Under the pieces are notes generated by a model. The model was not told the origin of the DNA and ran no database searches. It was given only the letters and a program-made list of their open reading frames with translations. Made by a program: the position numbers and the translations under genes. Below are positions 24,562-32,060 of a DNA stretch of 64,000 bases, in pieces; position 1 is the stretch's first letter, and each line of letters opens with the position of its first letter. The stretch is from Streptomyces sp. 11x1 (GTDB lineage: Bacteria > Actinomycetota > Actinomycetes > Streptomycetales > Streptomycetaceae), in the NCBI RefSeq assembly GCF_032598905.1, contig NZ_CP122458.1:10477095-10541094 (forward strand). Direction: 5' to 3'.

Positions 24562-25531
24562 CTAGGGGCGTGAAGGGTCGGCCACGGCTGCCGTGAACCG
24601 CGTCACGAGTGCTGCGACCGCCGCACGCAGTTCTTCGCCGCCCTCGACCTGGAACGCGAACGGCAGCCTCGCGAGCCATTCCTGCGCGTACATGGCCGGG
24701 TTGCGCGTGCTGCCGACCAGCACGCACCCGTCTCCCAAGGATTCGAGTCGTCCCATGGGCGGCTGGATCCAGGGGGCCACCTCGGTCAGCGGGAGGTCGA
24801 ACACCACCCGCGTGGGGAACTCCCATCCGAGGCCCAGGTTCTCCTCCAGCACCGCCACCGGATCAAGACCTTCTGGCGGTTCGAACCCCTGTCCCGTCCT
24901 CCGGACGGCGTGGACCCGGTCGACCCGGTACGTACGTATGGCGTTCGCGGGGTGGGAGTGGCAGAGCAGGTACCAGCGCCCGTAACGGACGACGAGGGAC
25001 CAGGGATCGACCTCCGCCACCCACTCGTCGCCCGCCCCGCTGCGGTACGTGACCGACACGCGCTCCCGGGCGGCGACGGCATCGACGAGCTCGCCGGTGA
25101 CGGCCGGATCCGGGCGGGCCGCATACGGGTCCGGTGCGGCCGACGCGTACTCCCGCAGCATCGCCGCGTGGTGGCCGACGCTCTCCGGCAACGCCTTGAC
25201 GACCTTGCCCAGGGCGGTGCTGACCAGGTCGTCGGCGTCGGCCGCGCCCGGCTGGCCGCTGAGTACGGCCATCACCAGGCCGAGGGCCTCCGCCTGCGTG
25301 AAATGCACGGGGGGGCAATCTCGTCCCGCGCCTCAGCCGGTAGCCGCCATGTGGCCCCCGGGTCGACTCCACGGGGATGTCGGCCTCCCGGAGTATCTCG
25401 ACGTAGCGGCGTGCGGCCCGCTCCGTGACGCCCAGCCGTTCGGCGAGTTCACCGGCCGTCGTACCGGGCCGGGTCTGGATGATCTCCAGGGTACGCAGGG
25501 CTCGCGCGGTGGGGCTGAGGTCGTTCGGCAC
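24562..25531 (-). pseudogene. YafY-type HTH/WYL-domain regulator, frameshifted in a seven-G tract
   Basis: The N-terminal winged helix (ARALRTLEIIQTRPGTTAGE, LAERLGVTERAARRYVEILR, STRGPHGGYRLRRGTRLPP) is in one frame. The rest (HFTQAEALGLVMAVLSGQPG, the WYL-core SVTYRSGAGDEWVAEVDPWS and VRYGRWYLLCHSHPANAIRT, then the WCX tail) is in another. The break is at a run of seven G at 25309-25315. Removing one base restores RLPPVHFTQAEAL, the normal family sequence. So this is either a recent loss-of-function, phase-variable slippage, or a base-calling error. Full-length it would be about 322 residues and would probably control the divergent alpha/beta hydrolase gene 228 bp away. Confidence 0.8.
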
Positions 25532-25759
25532 GCAAGCAGGCTAGTCCGCTCCGCTGAGCCCGGGCAGAAGAGTCCGTGGGAATCCCCGCCCTGTGAGGTG
25601 CGAGGGCGCGCGCGGGACAGTTCGTTCCCCCTTGGCCCGCACGGGACTTCGGCGGGCGCTCGGGTTATCGCCGTGCAAACCGGCAGTGGATCGTCCGGAT
25701 CTCCTCCTACGGTGACCTTCGTGCGGCACAAGAGTGCGGCGGAAGAAGAGGAACTGACC

Positions 25760-26458
25760 ATGAACATCCTGCTCATCGGCGGCCTGTGGCTGGACGGATC
25801 CGTGTGGGGCCGCGTTGCCTCCGCGCTGGAGGCGCTCGGCCATCGCCCGGTGCCGCTGACCCTCCCGGGCCAGGGGGACGGCTCCACGTCCGCAACGCTC
25901 GACGACCAGTTGGAGACCGTGCTCGCGGCAGTGGACGCCGCGCCCGGCAGGCTCATGGTGGTGGGGCATTCCGCCGCCTGCTCGCTGGCCTGGCTGGCCG
26001 CCGACCGACGGCCGGGGCGGCTGGCCAAGGTCGCCCTGATCGGCGGCTTCCCTTCCTCCCATGGCCAGTTGTACGCCGACTTCTTCGAGGTGCGTGATGG
26101 TGTCATGCCCTTCCCGGGCTGGGGCCCGTTCGAGGGGCCGGACGCCGCCGACCTCGACGACGAGGCCCGGCGGGAGTTGGCGGCTGCCGCGATCCCCGTG
26201 CCCCAAGGTGTGGCCCAGGGCGTGGTGCGGCTGGCGGACGACCTGCGGTTCGACGTCCCGGTCGTGGTCGTATGCCCGGAGTTCACGCCCGCGCAGGCTC
26301 AGGAGTGGATCGACGCCGGCGATGTCCCGGAACTCGCCCGGGTCAAGCACGTCGACCTCGTCGACATCGACTCGGGCCACTGGCCCATGATCACCAAGCC
26401 TGCCGAGCTGGCCCGGATCCTGGCCACGGCAGCCGAAGCGGCGACCGACGGAACGTGA
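25760..26458 (+). CDS. Alpha/beta hydrolase
   Basis: 232 residues with the fold's hallmarks: MNILLIGGLWLDGSVWGRVA (oxyanion-hole strand), the nucleophile elbow MVVGHSAACSLAWLAADR with Ser in GHSAA, VVVVCPEFTPAQAQEW as the acid strand, and the catalytic histidine in DIDSGHWPMITKPAELA. The lack of a signal peptide makes it cytoplasmic. The substrate is unknown, but the short lid and absence of a dehalogenase tryptophan pattern suggest an esterase or lactonase. The ATG at 25760 has GAAGAGGAAC before it. It diverges from the WYL regulator gene, a common pairing in which the WYL protein controls the hydrolase. Confidence 0.85.
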   Translation: MNILLIGGLWLDGSVWGRVASALEALGHRPVPLTLPGQGDGSTSATLDDQLETVLAAVDAAPGRLMVVGHSAACSLAWLAADRRPGRLAKVALIGGFPSSHGQLYADFFEVRDGVMPFPGWGPFEGPDAADLDDEARRELAAAAIPVPQGVAQGVVRLADDLRFDVPVVVVCPEFTPAQAQEWIDAGDVPELARVKHVDLVDIDSGHWPMITKPAELARILATAAEAATDGT

Positions 26459-26861
26459 AATGGCCAGGCCCGCCGGTGCACTGACCGTACGGAAAACGGG
26501 TGTTCCTCGGCGTGATGTCCTGGCGTGAGCGCGGGTCGCTGCGGACGGCCGTCACCCGGGTGGGGGTCCCGCAGGGTGGCCTGCGGACGTACTGGGAGGG
26601 GTTCGCGGTCAGCGTCAGCTGTGGCGTCCGACATGGTTGGGGGCTGAGCTCCGCCACGGCCCGGGACTGACCGTCGGGCTCCCCGCACGCAGCGTCGCCC
26701 GTCCGGCGGCTACACACCGCCCGCGATGGGCGGTGACCGTGTAGCGCACGTGATGCGCACGGACGGCGGGGCCTCGACCGCACGCACAGCGGCGGGGCGG
26801 GATGGCCGTGACGGTGGACGGCGACCGAGACCTCACGGGGCACGGGCCGCCCGGCGCGGGG
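26459..26861. other. Stretch without recognisable genes
   Basis: About 400 bp between the hydrolase gene and the carbohydrate-binding-domain fragment. An open minus-strand frame continues through it from the fragment, but it is arginine/proline-rich and shows no family pattern, so it is probably out of frame or decayed. No repeat or RNA is seen. Confidence 0.35.
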
Positions 26862-27401
26862 CCGCCGCAGGGTGAACGTGACATGGTCGAGCCGGAACAC
26901 GTACGCGACGGCGTCGTCGACCGGGACGGCCTCGCCGACGCGGAAAGCGACCGTGCTCTCGCCTCGGAGCTCGACCTCGCCGAAGTCCCGCACGGACAGG
27001 TCACCCCAAGCGGGCCTCGACTCGTACCAGCGCGATGGTGAGAACGCGACGACCTCCGTGTACGGACCGTCGTTCACGTGCAGCCGCATGTACGAGGCGA
27101 CCGTTCCCACCCGCGTCGTCTCGACGGGGGCTGCGGCCACGGCGGTCAGCGCGTACACCCCGGCCTCGGGTGTGCGCACCCGGTACGCGGCGAACCACCC
27201 GCTCCCGCCGGGCGCCTCCCGCCCCGCCATCAGTGCCAGGTACCGTCCCCTCGACGCACGCCGATCACGGACCACCGGAATGCTCGTACGGGTCGCGGCC
27301 TCGCCTGACACGGCGATGACCAGCGGTGCCGAGTCCTTCCCGGTGCCGGCCACCCGACTCGCCCCACCACCGACGCCCACCCCCTCGGCGCAGTCACCCA
27401 A
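26862..27401 (-). pseudogene. Carbohydrate-binding-like beta-sandwich domain fragment of a secreted hydrolase
   Basis: The minus-strand frame reads VRDRRASRGRYLALMAGREA, WFAAYRVRTPEAGVYALTAV, SYMRLHVNDGPYTEVVAFSP, then VELRGESTVAFRVGEAV and VAYVFRLDHVTFTLR. The order (lysine/serine/glycine-rich entry, AxYxVxxPxAGxYxL, small turn with NDGP, and LDxVxFT ending) is that of CBM35-like or similar accessory modules on large glycoside hydrolases. The catalytic part and signal peptide are missing, and the downstream continuation is not coherent. It is most likely a remnant. Confidence 0.4.
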
Positions 27402-27715
27402 GGGCTCCGGGACGCGCTGGAGGGGGCGTTGAGGTCTGGGGGCCGGGGTGGTAACCCCTCACGCAACTCATACGGCTACGTGAAGGCGGGCCTTGAGTGA
27501 GTGTCAGGTCCATCATGCCTGTTCGGAGGTGGTTTTCGGTAGGACACAGCGCACGTCCGTTTGTTCTTGTGGCAGTTGGTGCCGCGCGTCAGACTCGTCG
27601 TCATCCACTCTCCGGCCAACGTGTCGGCAACCGTGCTCGGTTGTCGGCGCGGTCGGCGTGCTGTCTCACCGTGTGGCGTGCACGGGCAGGGGGGTGGCGT
27701 GATGGAGGGGGACCG
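27402..27715. other. Gene-free interval
   Basis: About 310 bp between the carbohydrate-binding fragment and the next open frame. I see no gene, repeat or RNA. The last 60 bases before 27716 presumably carry the promoter and the GAGGGGG ribosome-binding site of the following gene. Confidence 0.35.
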
Positions 27716-28153
27716 ATGGATCAGGACATGATCGTACTGGCGAGGATCAAGCTGCTGAGTGCCAACCGGCGGGTGGTGCGTGGCGCCGAGGGCCTGTGGA
27801 TCTACCGCCTGCTGACGCAGGTCGAGCCGGAGACGTATGGGTCGAAGCTGGCCTACGTCCTGGTGGAGGCAAGCGCGTCGCCGCTGCTTCGGGAGTCGCC
27901 TGAGCGACGTCTGGCCCTGCTGGACGAGGCCGTGGAGGTTGCCAAGGCACTCGATACGTCGAACCCTTACCGGGCGAAGATGCTGGCGAGGGCCCTGGCT
28001 GCCAGGGAACGGGAGGCGGCGGGCCGGGCGGCGGGGCCGCTCGCGTCCGAGTCGTCCGAGTCGTCCGAGTCGTCTGTGGCGTCCGTGGCGTCCGAGGCGG
28101 TAGGGCGGGAGCCCCGAGTGGCGTCTCATGGGGAGTCGCGACAACTCGTATGA
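27716..28153 (+). CDS. Hypothetical helical protein with serine-rich repeat tail
   Basis: 145 residues, family not recognised. The body is helical (MIVLARIKLLSANRRVVRGA, LWIYRLLTQVEPETYGSKLA, RRLALLDEAVEVAKALDTSN), with a TPR-like spacing of Ala/Leu. The tail contains tandem ESS repeats followed by VAS repeats (ESSESSESSVASVASEA), reflecting a short tandem repeat in the DNA near 28045-28100. The ATG at 27716 has a GAGGGGGACC box directly upstream. A hairpin at 28188-28213 may terminate it. The opposite strand is also open here (see the next gene), so one of the two predictions may be wrong over the overlap. Confidence 0.5.
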   Translation: MDQDMIVLARIKLLSANRRVVRGAEGLWIYRLLTQVEPETYGSKLAYVLVEASASPLLRESPERRLALLDEAVEVAKALDTSNPYRAKMLARALAAREREAAGRAAGPLASESSESSESSVASVASEAVGREPRVASHGESRQLV

Positions 28154-28424
28154 CCGCGGCAGTCGCCTGATGAACGGCTCGCAGTGTGGGGTTCCGACGG
28201 TGGTGGGAACCCCCGCTCGCGATGGGCCGCCCGGGCCAGTCACTGGCCCTTTTGTTGAACCAACCGAGCGACTGGACGACGGTCGCACCGATGACGAGGA
28301 TGCCGATCGGAATGATCGTGAACCAGGTGGCGTCGGCCTTCATGGCCGCGAGCAGGGCGATGGCGCCGATGGCCGGTGCCAGGAGCACGAGCATGCCGAC
28401 AAGGACCCGAGTCTTGGAAACCAC
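27747..28424 (-). CDS. Small membrane protein, C-terminal extent uncertain
   Basis: The first 65 residues are clearly a small integral membrane protein: MVSKTRVLVGMLVLLAPAIG and AIALLAAMK give one helix, TWFTIIPIGILVIGATVVQS a second. After about residue 70 the frame runs antisense to a hairpin and then to the plus-strand gene at 27716-28153, and becomes proline/arginine-rich. The native stop has probably been lost or shifted, and the true product may be only about 75-90 residues (down to about 28150-28220). Function unknown. Confidence 0.35.
   Translation of the reverse strand: MVSKTRVLVGMLVLLAPAIGAIALLAAMKADATWFTIIPIGILVIGATVVQSLGWFNKRASDWPGRPIASGGSHHRRNPTLRAVHQATAAVIRVVATPHETPLGAPALPPRTPRTPQTTRTTRTTRTRAAPPPGPPPPVPWQPGPSPASSPGKGSTYRVPWQPPRPRPAGPDVAQATPEAAATRLPPPGRRPASTHTSPARPASAGGRSTGPRRHAPPAGWHSAA
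28188..28213 (+). terminator. Hairpin after the helical hypothetical gene
   Basis: GGGGTTCC (28188-28195) pairs perfectly with GGAACCCC (28206-28213) over a ten-base loop, 35 bp after the stop of the plus-strand hypothetical gene. Its position fits a factor-independent terminator without a U-tract. Confidence 0.4.
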
Positions 28425-28462
28425 CGCAGGACTCTCCCCTGTTCAGCTGGGCACTGCGGCGG

Positions 28463-29476
28463 TCATCCGTGATGGTGGGCCGTAGCGAAGGTGTCGGCGA
28501 GGCTGGTCAGGATCGAGCCGGACCAGTCGCTGTCCCCGAACACGCTGACCGGCATGGCGAGCACGCCGTACTCGCGCCGGAGCGTCTCCGCAGGGATCTC
28601 GACAGGGAAGAAGTAGTTGCCGGGACAGGTCCGGCTCGTCTCGGGAATCGCGCCGATCACTTCGTCCGGCAATCGTGCGAACAACTGCTCAGCCCGTGCG
28701 GTCAGTTCGTCGACGACCTGCCGGGGCACGTCGCCGTGCTCGGTCAGCAGACGGTCGGCGAGCCTCAGCTGCGCCGGCGTCGGCGGATCCGCCCGGAACG
28801 CTTCGGCCAGTTCGGTCTGCCCCCGGCCCAGCAGGACCACGCCGAACGTGCGTGGCCAAAGCCATCCCTTGGTCACCGAATGCAGCAGGACCGCGCGACC
28901 GGTGTCCAGCAACCGTCGTGTGCCGGCGGCGAATGGGGCTCCCAGGTCGTAGACGCTGTCGATCAGCAAGCGGCGGCTCGGTGATTCCCGCAACCAGGAG
29001 GTCACCGCCGCGCACTCCGCATCGGACAGGTAACGGCCCAGCGGCTTGCTGGGATTGGCGAGCAGGAGGTATTCGGGGTGGTGGTCCGGCGGCGACGTCG
29101 GCAGGGCCGGCGCCGGCAGCGTCGGGTAGGACAGGGGCTCGAGACCGGCGGCCCGGGCCAACTCGAAATAGACCGGGTACACGTCTCCGGGCAGCCACAA
29201 CCGCGCTCGCACGGCGCGCAGCCACGGGAACACCACACCGAGTCCGTGCCGGACCCCTCGGCAGACCATGGCGTGGCCGGACCACTCTTCAGGCAGCTCG
29301 AAGCGCCGCAGCCAGGCACGGGCGAGATCGCACCGGTACACCGTACGCTCGTCGGTCGGCGGCTCCGGCCGCAAGGGAGCGAGCGCCCGGTACACGTTGG
29401 TCTCGGCGGCGTCCAGCAGCGCCGAGGAGGCATCGAGCTGCCGCTGCCGGAACTCCTGGAACCCCTCGAACCTCAC
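28463..29476 (-). CDS. PLP-dependent aminotransferase-like protein (fold type I), compact
   Basis: 337 residues, shorter than the usual 380-430 for class I/II aminotransferases. Landmarks are NPSKPLG (141-147), IDSVYDL with Asp173 and Tyr176, and the expected Schiff-base lysine Lys203 in LLHSVTKGWLWPRT. The N-terminal arm is reduced. It may be an aminotransferase, a decarboxylase or a C-C forming PLP enzyme. The GTG start at 29476 overlaps the stop of the radical SAM gene in a GTGA junction, so the two proteins are translated together and probably act in one pathway. No carrier-protein or precursor-peptide gene is visible next to them. Confidence 0.78.
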   Translation of the reverse strand: MRFEGFQEFRQRQLDASSALLDAAETNVYRALAPLRPEPPTDERTVYRCDLARAWLRRFELPEEWSGHAMVCRGVRHGLGVVFPWLRAVRARLWLPGDVYPVYFELARAAGLEPLSYPTLPAPALPTSPPDHHPEYLLLANPSKPLGRYLSDAECAAVTSWLRESPSRRLLIDSVYDLGAPFAAGTRRLLDTGRAVLLHSVTKGWLWPRTFGVVLLGRGQTELAEAFRADPPTPAQLRLADRLLTEHGDVPRQVVDELTARAEQLFARLPDEVIGAIPETSRTCPGNYFFPVEIPAETLRREYGVLAMPVSVFGDSDWSGSILTSLADTFATAHHHG

Positions 29477-30840
29477 GCCGCCGCACCTTCCGGCACGATC
29501 TCGCTGGCCCGGTCCTCCAGGGAGGCGTAGCAGCGTCCGTCGGCCATGACGTTCCAGCTTCGTGCGATCCCGCGGGTGCGTTCCCAGAGCAGGCTGGGCT
29601 CGGTGTAGGCGGCGATCCGGATCGGCCGTCCGGCCCAGCTGCCCTGGTAGACCGGCGCGCCCCAGGGCAGGCGGCTCGCCAGTTCGAACCCGTGCCGCTC
29701 GGCGAACCCGGTGACGACGGACAGCGAAACCTGGTGGTCTCGGCTCCAGACGTTGGCCGTGCGGTCGAAGTACAGCGACTCGGTGCTGGTGGATACGTAG
29801 AGTTCCTTGAAGCAGACTTCCTCGACACCGAGAGCCGCGGCCCACGAAAGGTAGTCGGCGACCCCGGCCGCGTCGGCGACGCCGCCGTGCTGGAGCACGC
29901 AGATCAGTCTCATCCGCAGCCCCGGCCAGCGGTCCCGTTCCACGCGCCAGGCGTCGATGACCGAGCTCACCGGCGTACGCAGCATCATGAGCCGCTCGTT
30001 GACGGTGTCGTCGTGATGGTGCCGGGAGACGGCGAGCACGCTCAACCCCGCGGTGCTGAGGGCTGCGAGGCGGTCGGCCCGGTCGGCGTTCTCGGCTTTC
30101 GCGAGGGTGTGCGCGTTGGTGATCAGGACGACCTTCGGGAAGGCCGCGGAACAGGCGGACACCAGTCGCAGCTGCTGTTCGAACGGTATGAGCGTGGGCT
30201 CCCCGCCACCGGTGATCACCGCACGCTCGGCACCTGCCGCACGGGCACGCTCCAGCCAGAGGGCGACCGCGTCCCACGGGACCCGCGCCTGCGCCTGGTC
30301 GCTGGAGATCGAAGCGGATGAGAAGCAGAACGAACACCGGGCCTGGCAGGCGGAGGCGACCGGCAGAATCGACACCGAGCGGGGTCGTGTGTCGTCGTAG
30401 CGACGCAATGCCGACCCCTGCAGGTGCAGGGAGGCGGCCATCGCGTCCTCGACGGTGGTCGGGCGCAGGGTGAACTCGTCGCCTGCTGCGCTTGTCGCGT
30501 CTGCTGTGCCTGCTTCGTCGAGTTCGTGGACCGCTGACAGTCGGATGCGAGCCTCGTGCAGTTCCATGCCGAGGCCGGTCGAGACGTTGGGCACCAGCTC
30601 GTCGGGGTCCACCATGGTTTCCAGCACCAGCAGCCGGTCACCGGGAATGGCCAGACGGTCCAGCAGGCGTCGCGCCTTGCCTATGCCGATTCCCAACTCC
30701 GTACGCGTCAGCAGATGAAACCGGTCGGGATAGGTGCTTTCCGGAATGCCCGCCTTGCCGTAAGCGAACGCGTACTTGTCGAAGCCCTTCGCGAAATTCG
30801 ACAGCACAATGACGTGGAAGCGCTGGTCGCTGTGGTTCAT
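29473..30840 (-). CDS. Radical SAM protein with unusual N-terminal domain
   Basis: 455 residues. The 4Fe-4S site is Cys165-x3-Cys169-x2-Cys172 (SACQARCSFCFSS), followed by the SAM-binding glycine motif VITGGGEPTLIPF and VVLITNAHTLAKAENADR. The fold continues to RLICVLQHGGVADAAGVADY and EEVCFKELYVSTS. The 160 residues before the cluster (FHVIVLSNFAKGFDKYAFAY, YPDRFHLLTRTELGIGIGKA, LVLETMVDPDELVPNVSTGL) do not match a SPASM or B12 domain I know and may bind the substrate. No SPASM cysteines are evident in the C-terminus. It overlaps the PLP-enzyme gene by 4 bp. The ATG at 30840 begins similarity; no strong Shine-Dalgarno sequence is seen. Confidence 0.82.
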   Translation of the reverse strand: MNHSDQRFHVIVLSNFAKGFDKYAFAYGKAGIPESTYPDRFHLLTRTELGIGIGKARRLLDRLAIPGDRLLVLETMVDPDELVPNVSTGLGMELHEARIRLSAVHELDEAGTADATSAAGDEFTLRPTTVEDAMAASLHLQGSALRRYDDTRPRSVSILPVASACQARCSFCFSSASISSDQAQARVPWDAVALWLERARAAGAERAVITGGGEPTLIPFEQQLRLVSACSAAFPKVVLITNAHTLAKAENADRADRLAALSTAGLSVLAVSRHHHDDTVNERLMMLRTPVSSVIDAWRVERDRWPGLRMRLICVLQHGGVADAAGVADYLSWAAALGVEEVCFKELYVSTSTESLYFDRTANVWSRDHQVSLSVVTGFAERHGFELASRLPWGAPVYQGSWAGRPIRIAAYTEPSLLWERTRGIARSWNVMADGRCYASLEDRASEIVPEGAAA

Positions 30841-30916
30841 CCCGTCATCATGCTTGACGATCTCTATTGTCTGAGAGCGGGTTAATCCAGCGGTCGACGC
30901 GAGGCCCGACGTCCAT

Positions 30917-30994
30917 ATGATCGAGGAGTACGCCCGCCACAACGGCCACGCCGACCTGGTCCGGGAACGCGTCGATGGCACTACCGGGGTGTAG
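30917..30994 (+). other. Short open frame, probable gene-tail relic
   Basis: Reads [20 protein letters not shown] plus five residues, with an open, gene-like frame extending upstream towards 30875. It resembles the tail of a helical repeat protein but is too short to assign. It lies between the divergent radical SAM and RCC1-like genes. Confidence 0.2.
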
Positions 30995-31050
30995 CGCCGG
31001 ATCACGGACGGGGACAAGAACGCGGACACGGACACGGACACGGAGGCGGA

Positions 31051-31902
31051 GTGCTAGCCAATCCTTCTGTGCTGGCGGCCGGCAGGCGTCATTCGGTCGG
31101 GCGGCGCTGGGACGGGACCGTTCTTGCCGTGGGCCGTACCGCAGTCGATGAATGCCGTGTCGACCGCTGGGCGGATGCCGTCGCGGTGGCGGCCGGGAAC
31201 GTCCATTCGGCGAGGAACACGGGCAGGGCCCATACGGTGGGACTTCGGTCGGACGGCACGGTGCTGTCAACGGGGTGGAACGGCGACGGGCAGTGTGATG
31301 TCGCCGGATGGCGTGGAGTCACAGCGGTGGCCGCGGGGTGGCGCCGTACGCTCGGGCTGCTCCGGGACGGCCGCGTGCTGGCAGCCGGCCGGAACTCGGA
31401 AGGGCAGTGCGACGTACAGTCCTGGCGCGAGATGGTCGCGCTGTCGTGCGGTGACTGGCACTCGGTCGGCGTCCGGTCGGACGGTACCGCCCTGGCCGTG
31501 GGGAACAACCGACGACGTCAGTGCGCCGTTGCTGAATGGCGTGACCTTGCCGCCATCACTGCCGGGTATGTCCACACCGTCGGCCTCAAGGGCGACGGGA
31601 GGGTGGTGGCGACCGGAGACAGGACCACCGGGGCGTGCGAGGTCGACGCGTGGGAGGAAGTGGTCGCGGTCGACGCGGGCAGCTACCACACCGTCGGTGT
31701 CACCGTGTCCGGGCGAGCCCTTGCAACGGGAGACAACAGCCACGGACAGTGCGACGTCGGCGATTGGCGCGACATCATCGCCATGGCGGCCGGTTCGACA
31801 CACACCCTCGGCCTGCGTGCCGACGGCACGGTCGTGTCGACAGGGAACAACGCCGACGGGCAGTGCGCGGTCGAATCCTGGTCCGGAGTGCGGGTTCCAT
31901 AA
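31051..31902 (+). CDS. RCC1-like seven-bladed beta-propeller protein
   Basis: 283 residues built from seven repeats of about 40 residues with the consensus HTVGLRSDGTVLSTG, N-G-QCDV, W-R and VVAVAAG. Examples are HTVGLRSDGTVLSTGWNGDG, HSVGVRSDGTALAVGNNRRR and HTLGLRADGTVVSTGNNADG. The pattern is that of RCC1/regulator-of-chromosome-condensation repeats, and seven copies close a propeller. There is no signal peptide, so it is likely a cytoplasmic protein-protein interaction scaffold. The function is unknown. The GTG start at 31051 follows GGAGGCGGA closely. A run of GGACAC repeats precedes it. It diverges from the radical SAM operon, which may or may not be related. Confidence 0.8.
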   Translation: MLANPSVLAAGRRHSVGRRWDGTVLAVGRTAVDECRVDRWADAVAVAAGNVHSARNTGRAHTVGLRSDGTVLSTGWNGDGQCDVAGWRGVTAVAAGWRRTLGLLRDGRVLAAGRNSEGQCDVQSWREMVALSCGDWHSVGVRSDGTALAVGNNRRRQCAVAEWRDLAAITAGYVHTVGLKGDGRVVATGDRTTGACEVDAWEEVVAVDAGSYHTVGVTVSGRALATGDNSHGQCDVGDWRDIIAMAAGSTHTLGLRADGTVVSTGNNADGQCAVESWSGVRVP

Positions 31903-31973
31903 GGCCGGGACCGAGGGCTGGGGACCTGGATACATACAACTCGCGTGGTGCCACGCCGGGTTGGTCACGTGTC

Positions 31974-32009
31974 CACATACACGTACACGTACACGTACAC
32001 GCACGCGCC
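31974..32009 (+). repeat. Hexanucleotide tandem repeat (TACACG)n
   Basis: Four to five copies of TACACG in tandem, just downstream of the RCC1-like gene and 50 bp from the end of the convergent acyl-CoA dehydrogenase gene. It could form a weak cruciform in the intergenic space or be simple slippage. Confidence 0.5.
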
Positions 32010-32060
32010 GCGGAGGACCGGGGGCGGCCCCCGTCCTCCGCCGGTGTGCCCGTCAAGGCG

